Assembly (NCBI GenBank): GCA_037447655.1
Contig: JBBHKE010000996.1
Span: 64,001 to 107,916 of the forward strand
Direction of reading: 5' to 3'
Length of the DNA stretch: 43,916 bases
DNA from: Zygnema cylindricum
Taxonomy: Eukaryota; Streptophyta; Zygnematophyceae; Zygnematales; Zygnemataceae
In this document: positions 20,291 through 31,469 of the stretch, piece after piece
Layout: every line of letters starts with the position of its first letter
Numbering within the stretch: position 1 is the stretch's first letter
Made by a program: the position numbers and the translations under genes
The notes under the pieces: generated by a model
Databases searched by the model: none
What the model was told of the DNA's origin: nothing
Seen by the model: the letters and a program-made list of their open reading frames with translations, nothing else

Positions 20291-20841
20291 AATCTATTAG
20301 ATCGGATAACGGAGGGGAATTTCTTGCTTTTGATCCTTATTGTAAAGAGTGGGGAATTTCTCATCAATATACCGCATCTTACTCACCGGAATCTAATGGC
20401 GTTGCCGAGAGGAAAAATCGTACTCTTCAAGAAATGGTACGATCCATGGTACACGGATCCGGAAGGAGTATTCATTTGTGGGGCGATGCAATTTTAACGG
20501 CGAATTATATTTGCAATCAGCGAATCACGTCGGTTTCGGGTGATAAAACTCCGTATGAGTTGTGGTTTGGGCGAAAGCCTACTCTACACCACATTCGGAT
20601 TTGGGGATGTCGTGCGTCGGTTTATATTCAAGCACAAAAGAGGAAGGGTAAGTTTGCATCGAGAAGTTGGAGTGGTTATTTCGTCGGATATAGTGAGAAA
20701 GGGAGTCTTTATCGAGTTTATGATCCGATTCGAAATATCATTGAGGAATCAAGAAATGTGGATTTTCACAAGGACTTATTATCCACAATCTCTCGATCGG
20801 CTAATCGAAATTCTAATCTTGATTTTCATGAGGAATTTTAA
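20251..20841 (+). pseudogene. Copia integrase, second segment (shifted frame)
   Basis: Continues integrase in the next frame: SIRSDNGGEF carries the second catalytic Asp (about 20290-20320) and YSPESNGVAERKNRTLQEM the Glu (about 20379-20435). The GKFASRSWSGYFVGYS and YRVYDP blocks are the usual C-terminal part of copia integrase. It ends at TAA 20839-20841; sense continues beyond in the same frame (GDLNDIEGSDSE) to about 20940, so the TAA is a point mutation. No own start codon is expected. Confidence 0.9.
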
Positions 20842-20941
20842 ATTGGTGATCTTAATGACATTGAGGGTTCGGATTCGGAAATTGAGCCGGAATCCACCTC
20901 CAATGTTAAGAGGGGGAAAGATAAAATTAAGGAGAATGTAA

Positions 20942-22762
20942 ATTTTTGGTAACATTGGTGGGGATTGGAGAAGCGAAAATTCCCGAATGTCTTCGGACAC
21001 GAGGAAATCTTCGTCTTCTAAATCAAGTGAAGCGAATATTATTGAGGAGGAACCGGCAAAGGCGGAGAAAGAATTTGAACCGAGGAGGAGTATGCGGGAA
21101 AATAGGGGTAAGAAACCGGCTCGTCTTTCTTTTGATGGTAAGGGGAATGTGGAAAATTCATATTATTTTATTTCGGCGGAGAGGGAGGATGATTTTCTTT
21201 TAAAGCAATCATTATGTGAAAATAAGCCGGGCGATCCGCAATCGTATGTGGAAGCACGAAAATCATGCGATTGGGAGAAGCATTGGAAACCGGCATGGGA
21301 GCGAGAACTTCAATCTATTATCGACAACCGTACGTTTGAGGAGGTAAGCCTACCGGAGGGTAAAAAGGCTATTGATGCGAAGTGGATTTTTAAAACCAAA
21401 ACTGGTGCATCGGGGGAAGTAGTAAAACATAAGGCTCGGCTAGTTTGCAAGGGCTTTCAACAACGGGAGGGGATAGATTATACGGAGACATATGCACCAG
21501 TTGTTAAGTTTGATTCTTTGAGAATGATTATTGTTATTGTCGCTGCCGGCAAAAAGCACATTCACCAAATGGACGTAGAGACGGCGTTCTTGAATGGTGA
21601 CTTAGAGGAGGAGGTTTATATGAAAGTTCCAGAGGGAGTAGTGTCGAAAGAGGGGAAGGTATGGCGGCTGCGAAAGTCCTTGTACGGACTAAAACAGGCA
21701 CCGCGGACTTGGTATTTACGATTACACAAGGTCCTTACCGAATTTGGATTCGTCCGAACAGTTTCAGACTCTGGAGTTTACGTGAAAGGTGAGGGGGAAG
21801 ATCAAATTATATTTTATGTCTACGTGGATGATTTCTTGATGATATGTGACAAGTTGACGCGAATCGCGGAATTGAAGGAGTACCTAAGTCTACATTTTAA
21901 AGTCACAGATTTGGGGAACGTACGATATATTCTTGGGGTGGAAGTTTTGAGGTACAGTAATGGGGATATTAAATTGTCGCAAGCGCAATATTGTAAAGAA
22001 GTACTAACAAAATTTGCTATGTTGGATTCTAAGCCAGTTTTGACACCACTAGATTCCAAACTTCAATATCGCAAATTTGAGGAGGAGGAAACTGTCCACG
22101 TGCCTTATCGTGAGGCCGTTGGAAGTTTAATGTATTTAACTGTGGCCACGCGACCGGATATTTCAGCCGCAGTTTCTGTCGTGAGTCGATTTTGTCAGGC
22201 TCCTAAAAAGATTCATTGGGAGGCCGTGAAGAGGATATTTCGTTACCTTGCAGGTACAATCGAGATTGGTTTATTGTTCCGATCTGGACAGACATATTTG
22301 GAGTGCGTGGGATATTGTGACGCAGATTGGGGTGGAGATTTTGACACAGGAAAGTCAACGTCTGGATATGCTTTTGTTTTTGGCGGCGCGGCAATTTCTT
22401 GGAGTTCGCGACTCCAACCAACTGTTGCTTTAAGTTCAACCAAAGCAGAATACATGGCGGCGTGTCACACATCTAAGGTGTCGATTTGGATCAAGGAACT
22501 ACTTGGCGAATTGGGGATTTCAATAGGTTGTATGAAAATATTTTCTGACAGCATGAGTTCGATGGCATTGGTGAAGAATCCTGTCTTTCAAAAAAGGACA
22601 AAACATATTAGGATTCAGTGGCACTTCGTTCGCGATTTGGTCACCACAAAGGAAATTGAATTTTTGTACGTTTCGACATTGGAGGAAGCCGCGGATATGT
22701 TGACGAAAGCCGCGAGTCATGATGTACTTTTGAGGGGAAGACCTAAATTAGGGCTGGTGTAA
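20942..22762 (+). CDS. Copia reverse transcriptase and RNase H
   Basis: The original frame returns at about 20942, apparently after one extra T in the T-run at 20943-20947. An acidic/basic linker (about 20987-21240) leads into RT: AIDAKWIFKTK, HKARLVCKGFQQ, YAPVVKFDSLR, QMDVETAFLNGDLEEEVYM, KSLYGLKQAPRTWY and the catalytic YVDD at 21821-21832. RNase H (about 22312-22620) has YCDADWGGD, STSGYAFVFGG, LSSTKAEYMA and a final Asp in FSDS. The frame is open to TAA 22760-22762, with a TGA right after. It would make and degrade RNA-DNA hybrids during reverse transcription. All catalytic residues I can check are present. Confidence 0.95.
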   Translation: MFGNIGGDWRSENSRMSSDTRKSSSSKSSEANIIEEEPAKAEKEFEPRRSMRENRGKKPARLSFDGKGNVENSYYFISAEREDDFLLKQSLCENKPGDPQSYVEARKSCDWEKHWKPAWERELQSIIDNRTFEEVSLPEGKKAIDAKWIFKTKTGASGEVVKHKARLVCKGFQQREGIDYTETYAPVVKFDSLRMIIVIVAAGKKHIHQMDVETAFLNGDLEEEVYMKVPEGVVSKEGKVWRLRKSLYGLKQAPRTWYLRLHKVLTEFGFVRTVSDSGVYVKGEGEDQIIFYVYVDDFLMICDKLTRIAELKEYLSLHFKVTDLGNVRYILGVEVLRYSNGDIKLSQAQYCKEVLTKFAMLDSKPVLTPLDSKLQYRKFEEEETVHVPYREAVGSLMYLTVATRPDISAAVSVVSRFCQAPKKIHWEAVKRIFRYLAGTIEIGLLFRSGQTYLECVGYCDADWGGDFDTGKSTSGYAFVFGGAAISWSSRLQPTVALSSTKAEYMAACHTSKVSIWIKELLGELGISIGCMKIFSDSMSSMALVKNPVFQKRTKHIRIQWHFVRDLVTTKEIEFLYVSTLEEAADMLTKAASHDVLLRGRPKLGLV

Positions 22763-22775
22763 TGATTACAACTTT

Positions 22776-22785
22776 GAGAGGGGGA
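22776..22785 (+). other. Polypurine tract of the young copia element
   Basis: GAGAGGGGGA lies just before the 3' LTR (TGTTAG at 22787), with one T between. Confidence 0.85.
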
Positions 22786-22786
22786 T

Positions 22787-23282
22787 TGTTAGATTTAATG
22801 TTGTAATCGGCTGTCGTGGCATGTCGCGCGGCCGTATCATTTGTCGTTTTGTCTTTGTGGGTGGTTTGGCGTCATTATGTCTTTTAGATCGTTTCGTAGA
22901 TTCCTGGTCTCGCGTAGATTCGGTTTTGCGACGACCAGGTTCAATTGTCGTTTGTTATGTACGGGTTTGTTTGGGTTGTACGTTTAGGTACATATTTTCG
23001 TTGTACTTCAGTTTTATGTTGTTTCGCGTATGGACGCGCGATTTGATTTGTAGGCGCTCAGTGCGCACTTTATTGTTTGGTTTGTTTTGGTTGTTTGGTT
23101 GTGTAACGTTACATTTTCAGTACTATATACTGCAGCTTAGTGGGAGGGAAAACTTAATCTTTTATGGGAGAAAATGTCCGTGAAATATATTGGCTTTTGT
23201 GGACAGTTCGTTCTCGTGTGATATTTTATTTTAATGCTTCCGCTGTAATCTTGCACTCTGATTTTTGTGTAAGATCCTATCA
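22787..23282 (+). repeat. 3' LTR of the young copia element
   Basis: 496 bp, identical to the 5' LTR but for two substitutions. Confidence 0.97.
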
Positions 23283-23345
23283 AGGGAGAGGGAGAGGGAG
23301 AGGGAGAAGGAGAGGGAGAGGGAGAGGGGGAGGGAGAGGGAGATG
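23283..23345. repeat. GAGGGA microsatellite, right part of the copia target
   Basis: Ten or so GAGGGA-type units, preceded by the AGGGA target duplication. Confidence 0.92.
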
Positions 23346-23462
23346 GAGAGAGCAAGAGAACGGGAGAGCAGGAGATTCATCGCAATGTCTCTCAAAATTT
23401 TCAAGGGCAATTCATGTGAATCCGGTTTCTTTTTCTGGCCGATAAAATGTAGGCGTAACTAA

Positions 23463-24187
23463 GGGTTAAGTTCTATCAAGAAATGTTGTAGTTCTAAGGC
23501 CAACATTATAGGATGCTACATTTTGAACGATGTTCTATCGCGCAGATTTTGTAATCCACTTATTTGAAATTGAGTGGGACCACGTAAGTTAAAAATAGAT
23601 ATTGAAAATCGTCGATGATTTTTACACTGATCAATTTTAACTTAAAATCTTCATTTGTGTATCGTGTACGTGCGTACTAGGTCATCGTACAACACAACTT
23701 TTTTACTCTTTGCAGGCGCCTTCTTAGGCACCAACTGATGAATTTTGGGTTCTTTTTCGCGTGACAAATGAGCGCTGCTAGAAATAGTGTGACAAATGGA
23801 CATTAACAAAGATAGCGTGACAAAAGTGCGTTACGAGTTACATTTGTGATTCCAGTTGGATTTTTTAATTTATACATCATGTGTGAAATTGTTTTCATTT
23901 CCGTTGGTGGCCACCCTGACACGTATTTTCATTATCTAACGTGTCGTATGTTCATTATGCAACGTGTCGCGGTTCAATTATTTTTGTATAAACTTTTGAA
24001 GCGAATGCTTCGTGATTGAACATCCAACGGTCATTGTTAACTGATAGACCTTTAGAGCATATTGGCAAGATTCTTTGTAATGTTATTCGCTTATAAAAAC
24101 AAAATAAAAGGTACGGCGTAGTATGGAGATGTCTGGATTTCTGTAAAAAACTTCACTTTTGGTCCAATCAGGCCATCTGATTCTCGT
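23463..24187 (+). mobile_element. Non-autonomous DNA element, family A, copy 1 (without hAT)
   Basis: About 725 bp aligning over nearly its whole length with the reverse complement of 31523-32963, once the hAT at 32062-32746 is removed. Shared landmarks in order: GGATGCTAC, CGCGCAGA, GTAATCCAC, CCACGTAAG, TGTACGTGCG, CGCGTGAC, GAGCGC, TCCAACGGTCA, TATTGGCAAGATTCTT, GGTACGGCGTAGTA. The left end GGGTTAAGTTCTATCAAG is a degraded form of GGGTGGCGTTCCATCAG; TAA precedes it. The right end is degraded. Non-coding. It preserves the empty site of the hAT at about 23666-23674. Confidence 0.8.
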
Positions 24188-24661
24188 GAAAATCCCAATT
24201 CGCATTTTGCAAAACAACCTTGAAATGATGCGGCAATTACGAAGACTAAAATTTCCCTAATGTTGAGGGTAAATATTATAATTTCTGGTGAAAACGTACA
24301 TAGATTTACCCAAAATCTTTTACCAATTAGACGATTTGCCCTCAAAACGAGGATAAATTCTCGATAGCGTATTGCCCTATGCCCCCTTTGGAGTCCTAAT
24401 GGGCCGAAGCCCTTCGGACTTTTTGGCATTTTGTGTATTTTCTGGGTATTTCCGGATTACAAACGGTTTTAGTTGTTTGTGCTCGGTTTGGTGGAATCCA
24501 ACGGTCGGATTTAGTTCGTATTTAGCGAACCAGATTTGAACGCCTTTAGATAAGTTTAAACAAAATTGGACCGAACCTAACCGAACCGAATAGGGCACAG
24601 TGTTTCTTCCTGTGTTAATAACATTATGTCAGCGCGTTTAAATTACATTTCATGAATCTAA
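24188..24661. other. Intergenic between two elements
   Basis: No gene recognised. A few minus-strand open stretches contain no known motif. Confidence 0.4.
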
Positions 24662-27403
24662 GGGTGAGGTTCCATTAGGGGAAAAATGTAGTTTTTAACT
24701 GAAATCCGTACTGTTCGTACAGTTCCGTACCAAAAAAAGAAATTCACTGAATGACTTATTTGATTCTCCACCTTTATGGGCGTAAACATAGACCGTCGGA
24801 TGCAGAATCAGATACGCCATCGGTCGAACCTTGCAGTTTGCAACAAGTGACATGAAGTAGGTCAATTTTAAGCGCCAGAATGAATAACATTTTGCCACGC
24901 GTAAAAGTTAGAAAATATCTACGATGAACGCGAGATCAGGTGGCTACACGTCGCTTAGGCCATGTGCCTTACGCCAAGGTGGACGCTGTTGTTTTGAAAA
25001 GATAGTTTCGTGCGTACGCGACATTTTGTGCGCACGCGACGTTTCATGCGTACTTGACGCGAGTTTTAATGCGTAACAACTAACTTGATTTAACGTGGAG
25101 GTTCGAATGGATTTGAGGATTGGGGGTATATTTGTACGGATATTTTTAAAGTGACGTGAAGTTCAAATTGAGTGGTGCGAACAAGAATTTGAGATGGACG
25201 GCAGATCGCGAAGCGATCTGACGTGAAACATTACAAAGTGTGTGATTTGTAACATAATAAAACAGACGGAATATATGGAAAAGTACGTCACCAGTACGGC
25301 ACGTCATATTTGGCAAGTAGACAATAAAACAGTTACCGGCATTTATGGTAAAGGACGAAGTCTTGGTACGGACACGATTTAAGTAGCACGATTCCACTTC
25401 GACAAAATGGTTAATGGTACATTTGAAGTGCGAACGGCGTCCGCCGAAATATTTGGAGGTTCACACTATTTTAAGGACGTGATTCACGCGGGGACCACAT
25501 ATGACTTAAGCACGACGTGTCGTTTACCTTATCATCGACACATACTCAGGAGTTTCGCACTGTACGACCACGGTCAGCTGGACTTATATGACTGATGTTG
25601 ACTAAGCATCGGTAACACTTTTTGTACGGACGAAAATTTGTAAATACTTGAGAAACATCTGTTTGTAGTTTAGCGTATTATAAAATATATTTCACTGTTC
25701 AATTAGTGACACGTGTAGCTCTAGGATTATCTTAGGAATCAGAAGAGTAAGTATAACTTGTAGGACTTAGATTACTTTTCACTATCACAGTGAAGTTTGT
25801 CAAAGCAATGGCAGACTGTTTTTCTGGAACTTTGACCTGATGGTGTGATCACCCTGATTGATATTTTTGTATTAAAGTTTGAAGAGATATTCTTTGACCT
25901 ACAAACTATATGTGTGTATATTTTTATTCTGCTTGGTCAATTTTGTTGTTTTATGTGGGAAGTCTACTTGGTTAGTTTGAGAAGTTGTCAGCTGTTTTTG
26001 GGAAACTCTGGAGCTTATATCTTCTTGATTCCTTGGTGGATTTGGCTATAACTTTGGGAGTTAGCAGTTTCTATTGTATACTGCATATTGGTGCATTTTG
26101 AGGTGATTTTATTCATTGTGGAGTAATCTGTATTGTTTGAAACATAGCAGTTCTTGGGGGTAGTCTGTGGTGCTTCCGAGAGTAATCCATGGATGAAATA
26201 GGCTATGAACAACAGACGCGAAGCCACCGGAAACCGTGAGAAAATATTTAACGGAGGATATTATTTCACGCTCTTTTTGCCATCCACTAACCGGGCAACA
26301 CTAACCATTTTGACATTTTCGTACGCTTTTATAAATATTAAGTTTCGTCTGCCTGTACAGATTTTATCGAATGCCTCGTACAAGTCACTTTTTATCTCCG
26401 CTGGTACAAATATGTGGTCACACTCTGCTGTCAAATATTCTATATAGATTTGCAAGATCGTAATAGTTTCTTACGTGGAGCCAACCAACATGTGTCACGC
26501 AGAAAAAAAGTCGGTTACAGACCCGACATAATGGAACGAAGGCTTCAATAAACGTATTTTTGACGTTTATTGAAACCACCGAATGGAACCACGGTTTAAA
26601 ATAGAATTGAAGAATACTACATTCCCTTTATGCTACAATATTGTATTATATGGAAGGTTTAGGTCTCTTCTCCATCCGGCTTTGACAGTAATCTAACAAA
26701 AACGTTTACTGGCCGTAATATTTTGTTCACTTCTCCGTCGAGTCGTGTTAGCAATGAATCTATCGCTTAAGTGCTTCATTTTGAATAGATCCACGAAGGT
26801 TCATGATCCAACTATGAGCACAGTCAAAGATTTCAAAAGCACAAACTCTGAAACTCGTATCTCTACAACCAGTCGCAAATTAGAATTACGTGAATTTATT
26901 GTTTGTATGTTCGTTTTTGTCTTTGAAAATTTAAAAAAAGTAGGCGTGGCAAATCTCAGATGTCAATGGATGGTGGAGGTAACGTCACGCGACAATCTTC
27001 AACAAAAAAAATTTGGTGGTTTTCAGTGGCTTTGATTACAACCTGTTTGAAGGCGCGTAGCTTATGTCCGAAGGCGGGTGGCCTGCGCCACATGTAAGGT
27101 TCCTATCTCACATCCATCGTGGATCGTACGGGACCTTTCCACGTATAAACATTTTACACGTCCAGTATGTAGCTAGTCTCCTCCTCGAAAACAAGGGGGG
27201 AGACTAACTATACAGTGGATAAGATGACCGATTGCTTCGAAAACACATAATCTGACGGTCAACTTTGTCGCCCAAAAGTTTCGAAAATCTTGATGAATCT
27301 CTAGTAATCATGTGTTATAAAAAAAAAATAGCAGTACAACTTTGTATGAATATGCACTTTTTACAGTAATGAACCTCATTTTTCGCCTAATGGAGGCTCA
27401 CCC
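24662..27403. mobile_element. PIF/Harbinger-like non-autonomous element with nested solo LTR
   Basis: The first 27 bases from 24662 (GGGTGAGGTTCCATTAGG and on) match the reverse complement of the right end (ending CCTAATGGAGGCTCACCC at 27403) at all but three positions, with weaker similarity further in. TAA precedes and TTA follows. Ends starting GGGT, and the TTA-type flank, resemble PIF/Harbinger elements, although the two flanking triplets are not identical. The interior has no transposase. The 1228-bp solo LTR at 24987-26214 is nested inside; without it the element would be about 1.5 kb. Confidence 0.65.
24987..26214 (+). mobile_element. Solo LTR of a copia-type family, with 5-bp target duplication
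   Basis: Starts TGTTGTTTTGAAAAG and ends GAACAACA, giving the inverted TGTTGTT/AACAACA ends of an LTR. The flanking 5 bp are identical: GACGC at 24982-24986 and at 26215-26219. Aligns along its length with the reverse complement of 39027-40142, and its 3' half with the leader of the second copia element (about 41485-41960). There is no internal region, so the element was lost by LTR-LTR recombination. The 1228-bp length is long for a copia LTR. Confidence 0.9.
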
Positions 27404-28158
27404 TTAGAGTACTTTCGCATATGCTAAAGTTACAGTTATTTTATGTCGTTTTCCTCCACAACTTAGAAAAAAACGAGATAATTTGCAACGGTGCCAAAAA
27501 ATTGAAATTACCACCATACACGTTGGGTAACCTTAAAACTTCATATGTACTTTGTTTGTCGTCTAGCGCGATGCAGTTTGTCGTCAAGCGCGTTTCGGCC
27601 CACTTTCGCGTCCTTCCAACTCGTCTTAAAACTCTATATAAAATCACCTCGCGAGGTGATTTGAAATAGAGTTCCATGAGGTGAGCGAATATGCACATGT
27701 TGTTGCAAGTGTCGAAAGTTTTTGACAATTTTTGTGCGCGGAGTACAAAAAAAAAACCCACTGCACGTTTACAGCCTATGCTTGACTTTTCCCGTGCGCT
27801 TTTTTCCGTACAAGGGCTGTGGAGGGGGTCTCGACCAACGGACGCCATTTCGCAAAAGCGAAGTCTGTGAAAGCGCCTCTCTCTCTCCCTTTCCCACTAC
27901 TACGTCTATCTCACAATTGTTGCAATGGAAAAAGTCAATAATGGTATCAAATGAGAGATTTATAAAAACGATTTCTTTCTACTATCTTTGGGCGTATTTT
28001 GATGGCAATTAGGGTGAGAAAGGACTTAAAAACGAACTCCGAAAACCATGGCGGAAAGTTTTAGAATTTGTGATGTCGACGCTTTCATAATTTGAGCGCG
28101 ACGTCAAAATGTCACAAACCCTAAACATCTACAATGTCACAAGTAGCTAGACGTGTCA

Positions 28159-29558
28159 GGGTGCGTCTCTATGTACTTCAAATTTAGGGAAATTACTTTA
28201 TTTTTTAGCGTAGATCCGACGGACCTGGATTTCATATGTCCCTATGTGTAACAAAGAAAATTGTTACTTAAGGGTGTGCTGGTTTTATGCGTTGACAATG
28301 CGCGTGGCGGCTGTCAACGTGTACAATTTGTGATGACGCACCCCATTGTTCAAAAATTATCAATGACGTCGCATAAATTTATGTGACATTTGTAGACATT
28401 TACTTTTTCAACCCATTGTACATGAATGCTGTCCATGACTGACATTGCCTTACCTGTAGGGTTGCCTTTTTGACAATTTCCACGCGCTCTGAATCTCTTT
28501 TCATATTTGAGAAACTTATCTCATATTTGATATAATCACCAAAAGTTTATGTTTTCTTTTTAACTCCTACTAGATGCATTGATTTTTCCATCTTTGTGTA
28601 AAAAATTAAAGATAATAAAGAAAAACATATAAAAATAAAAATAAAAATAATAATCATAATAAAATTCCGCCTTTGTCCGGGTTTAAAAACATAACAATGA
28701 TAATTGTGGGTTTTCATTCTTTAAAGGCAAAAAAAGATTTCTCCAACTTCCCACCGTAAGCATAAAGCCACCTGGTGGAAGGATGAGGAATAGTGCAGTT
28801 TGAAGGAGAGAATGCAAGGCTCCGTGAGAGAGGCGGCGCGTGCGAGTTGTTGGGCCGCCCTCAGAGATTTTTCAAGTTTTCGTGAAATGGCATTGTAATT
28901 TTTAGACCCTTGGAATGAAAAAATCCGTACTCAACGAAACGCGACAAAACAAAACAAATTGTGTACTCTGAGGGACGCAAATGGACAAAACATAATAAGC
29001 AGTGTACCTTTCGTCCGTCGCTTGAATTCGTTTGAGATTTTTGATTTTTTTTTTACACGTGCCAATACGTGTTCCTATTTATTTTTCAAAAATACTTTGT
29101 TTTAAAACACATCTTCTCTGTGTTTTAAATAAAAGTTTGAAGATGACGTATTTTGGCGTGGTCGGGGGTCGAAGACACAAGACGACAACATGTACACCGC
29201 CAATCGCTATTAGCGTAGAAGTTTTTTTAGCGTATAAGAATAATTACCGTTATTAACGCTAATTGGGAATTTGAAAATTTTCAAAGAAATCATTTACTCT
29301 AATTTGGAATTAGGGTTTTTTCTAAATAATATGGATAATTATATTTGAGAATTTGGTAAAAATATGGGGGAACCGAATTAGCGTTTAATACGCCAATAGC
29401 GATTGGCGGTGTAGTACATCCTAAATTTGACGATGACACAAAATGTATTTCTCTTTTTTTCTATTCTCTTGTACGGTTGAAACTTACGCAGTACGGCTCT
29501 AAGTTTTACAAAAAAACGACAGGAAAAAACCCTTACTTTGGCACATGGAGAGGCACCC
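28159..29558. mobile_element. Second-level nested element with GGGTGC ends
   Basis: Left end GGGTGCGTCTCTATGTAC and the reverse complement of the right end, GGGTGCCTCTCCATGTGC, match at 15 of 18. Flanks are TCA and TAA, a decayed TTA-type duplication. The related copy at 31252-31262 reads straight through (GACGTCTACAACCG), which is the uninterrupted form of this site. The interior is 1.4 kb of AT-rich non-coding DNA and contains a third element. Confidence 0.72.
29193..29413. mobile_element. MITE, TA target, CACCGCCAATCGCTATTAG ends (copy 1)
   Basis: 221 bp including the TA at each end. Terminal repeats CACCGCCAATCGCTATTAG...CTATTGGCG and GCGATTGGCGGTG are near perfect inverted copies, flanked by TA. 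It is third in the nest 27407-29769. Relatives start or end at 30044, 33043, 33183, 33724 and 38794. Confidence 0.85.
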
Positions 29559-29863
29559 TAACAACAGTCGCTATTTTGAAAACGTCATCAATTGTCGCGA
29601 GCTTTGTAGTCGTCTACAAAAGTCACAAAATACACCCACGTCTACATTCGTCACAACCTAAAGTAACGATTTCATTTCTTTACATACGGATGCTTTGAAA
29701 GTAGTACAGATAATCTTCGCTAAAAACAAAGTTACAAGACTTAAGTTTCGGTTACATGCGAAAGTACCCTTAGTTAGCGTTAATTACCTAATACTCAAAT
29801 AGGTATTTAAAATGTGTAATATACGAAACGTGTCATTTCGTACAAAAAAATTTAGCGTCGATA

Positions 29864-29887
29864 CGGGAAAGCGGGAAAGCGGGAAAG
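29864..29887. repeat. 8-bp tandem repeat (CGGGAAAG x3)
   Basis: Three perfect units read directly. Confidence 0.9.
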
Positions 29888-30491
29888 CGCATTCACATTT
29901 GATTTATAGCAATATATAACGGGGGAAAATCGCGTGAACCCGTTCTCACATGTTTAAAAGTCGGCTATGTGTACCCATGCTCTAGCGATTACTGTAGTCG
30001 ATTACACTATGGTGTGATAAAAATTACTGCTATTTTTGTTAACTACACCACCAATTGCTATTAGCGTATTGAACGATAATTCAGTCCCGCTTTTTTTTTC
30101 CAAATTCTTAAATAGCATAAATTATTATGTTTTTTCCTTTACGCCAATTAGGGTTTTTTGTCCAATTAGCGTAAAAACGAAAGTACGTGGTCATTTAAAT
30201 AGTGTGATGTACGATAACTGTCAGATCGTACAGAATTGTACCTTTTTTAAGTGAAAGAGTATAATTAATGAGTTTTAGTAACCGCTGATGCATGAGAATA
30301 TACGCTCTAAAAAGGGGATGAAATCGGGCTGTCAAATATCACGTTCGCACATATTCGTCCAACAACCACGTTTCGACTGTGTGAACGTACGATTTGTCGG
30401 CTTTTGTACAAGTTCCTATATTGGTGTAATTATGTTTGTGACCGACATATATATTTTTTCAAAGACCCAAAATAGCATTAGTAAATAATTA

Positions 30492-31469
30492 GGGTACGTC
30501 CCCATGTATTAAAGTATCGACTTTATCTTGTCGTTTTCACCCAAAACGTGGTTCCGTACGAGAAAAACTTTAGCCGTACAAGAAAATAAATTATGTAAAA
30601 GTACAACAAATGTCAAGTCGATACTTTGAATGTACTTCATGTTTGTCGCCAAGTTAACAAATTTTGGCGTTTTCCTTTTTTCGACCCTCGGGCAAGAGAA
30701 TACAGCCAGTCAAAAAACTTCATCAAAAATCACCTCGCGACCTGATTTCAGGGAAAGTACCACCCAAACAAAGAATGAAAAGTGACCCACGCACGGGCTA
30801 CACGAGTGGTAAAATTTTAGGACGAGGGAGGGCACTCGCTATTTTCCTCCCTGCCCGTCACGTGCATGTACGGAAAAGACGAGCATGTACGGAAAAAAAA
30901 TATGCAGGGGTCTCTGGACCTCCACTTTCATTCATGGGTCCTTAGCAGAATTTTGCGCCGTCGTCGCTTCTCCCCTCTCCCTCTCACACTATTGCTTTTA
31001 TCTCTCACTTTTTAGAATGAGGCATGACATTATTGGTATTAAATGAAAGATATTTCAAAAAATAATTATTTTGAGTACCTTTATTTATATTTTTATGGCA
31101 AGTCGATTGAGAAAAGTCGGAAAAACGAAATCGGATAGCCATGGCTGAAAGTTTTTAAATTTTGTGACGTCGATGTTGTCACAAGTGAGCATGGCGTCAC
31201 AATGTCACAAAACCCTAAACATTTGCCATGTCACAAAATTAAAAAAATCTAGACGTCTACAACCGTCGCTGTTTTTGTTGGCGTCACTAATTGTCGGAAG
31301 TTTCGTGGTCGTCGTCAATCGTAACAAAGTTGTACCTACGTCTACAACCGTCACATTTCAAAGTTTCGATTTCATTTTCGCATATAGGGACGCTTTTCAA
31401 AGTAGAACGGAACACTTCACTACAGTCCAAAATACTTTTTCAAAGTATCGCTTACATGGGGACGTACCT
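30492..31469. mobile_element. PIF/Harbinger-like element, family B copy 2
   Basis: 978 bp. Left end GGGTACGTCCCCATGTA and reverse complement of right end AGGTACGTCCCCATGTA match at 16 of 17. Identical TTA triplets flank it (30489-30491 and 31470-31472). The paralogous site in the MITE at 33183-33724 (about 33616-33626, AAATTAGAATAGA) has one TTA and no insert. Non-coding. Confidence 0.85.

Larger units (their letters stand above)
17327..23282 (+). mobile_element. Young full-length Ty1/copia LTR retrotransposon
   Basis: 5956 bp, plus strand. Two 496-bp LTRs (17327-17822 and 22787-23282), bounded TGTTAG...TATCA, differ at only two positions (17336 C versus 22796 T; 17615 C versus 23075 G), about 99.6 percent identity. 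The 5-bp target duplication AGGGA flanks both ends (17322-17326 and 23283-23287). Primer site, gag, protease, integrase, reverse transcriptase and RNase H follow in copia order, with a polypurine tract before the 3' LTR. It entered a GAGGGA simple repeat. It is recent, but its polyprotein has two frameshifts and a stop, so as assembled it is not autonomous. Confidence 0.97.
27407..29769. mobile_element. PIF/Harbinger-like element, family B copy 1, with nested insertions
   Basis: Left end GAGTACTTTCGCATATG and the reverse complement of the right end (GGGTACTTTCGCATGTA) match at 14 of 17. TTA flanks both sides (27404-27406 and 29770-29772). The interior before 28158 and after 29561 aligns with the copy at 30492-31469 in the same orientation: the block TGGTAT(C/T)AAATGA, CCATGGC, GACGTCGA, TGTCACAAA and CCCTAAACAT is shared. 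Non-coding. A second element (28159-29558) sits inside it. The left TTA is shared with the right end of the preceding element. Confidence 0.78.

Noticed and set aside
25407-25595. Short open frame inside the solo LTR
   Set aside because: It lies within a defined LTR and is not conserved in the reverse copy at 39027-40142.
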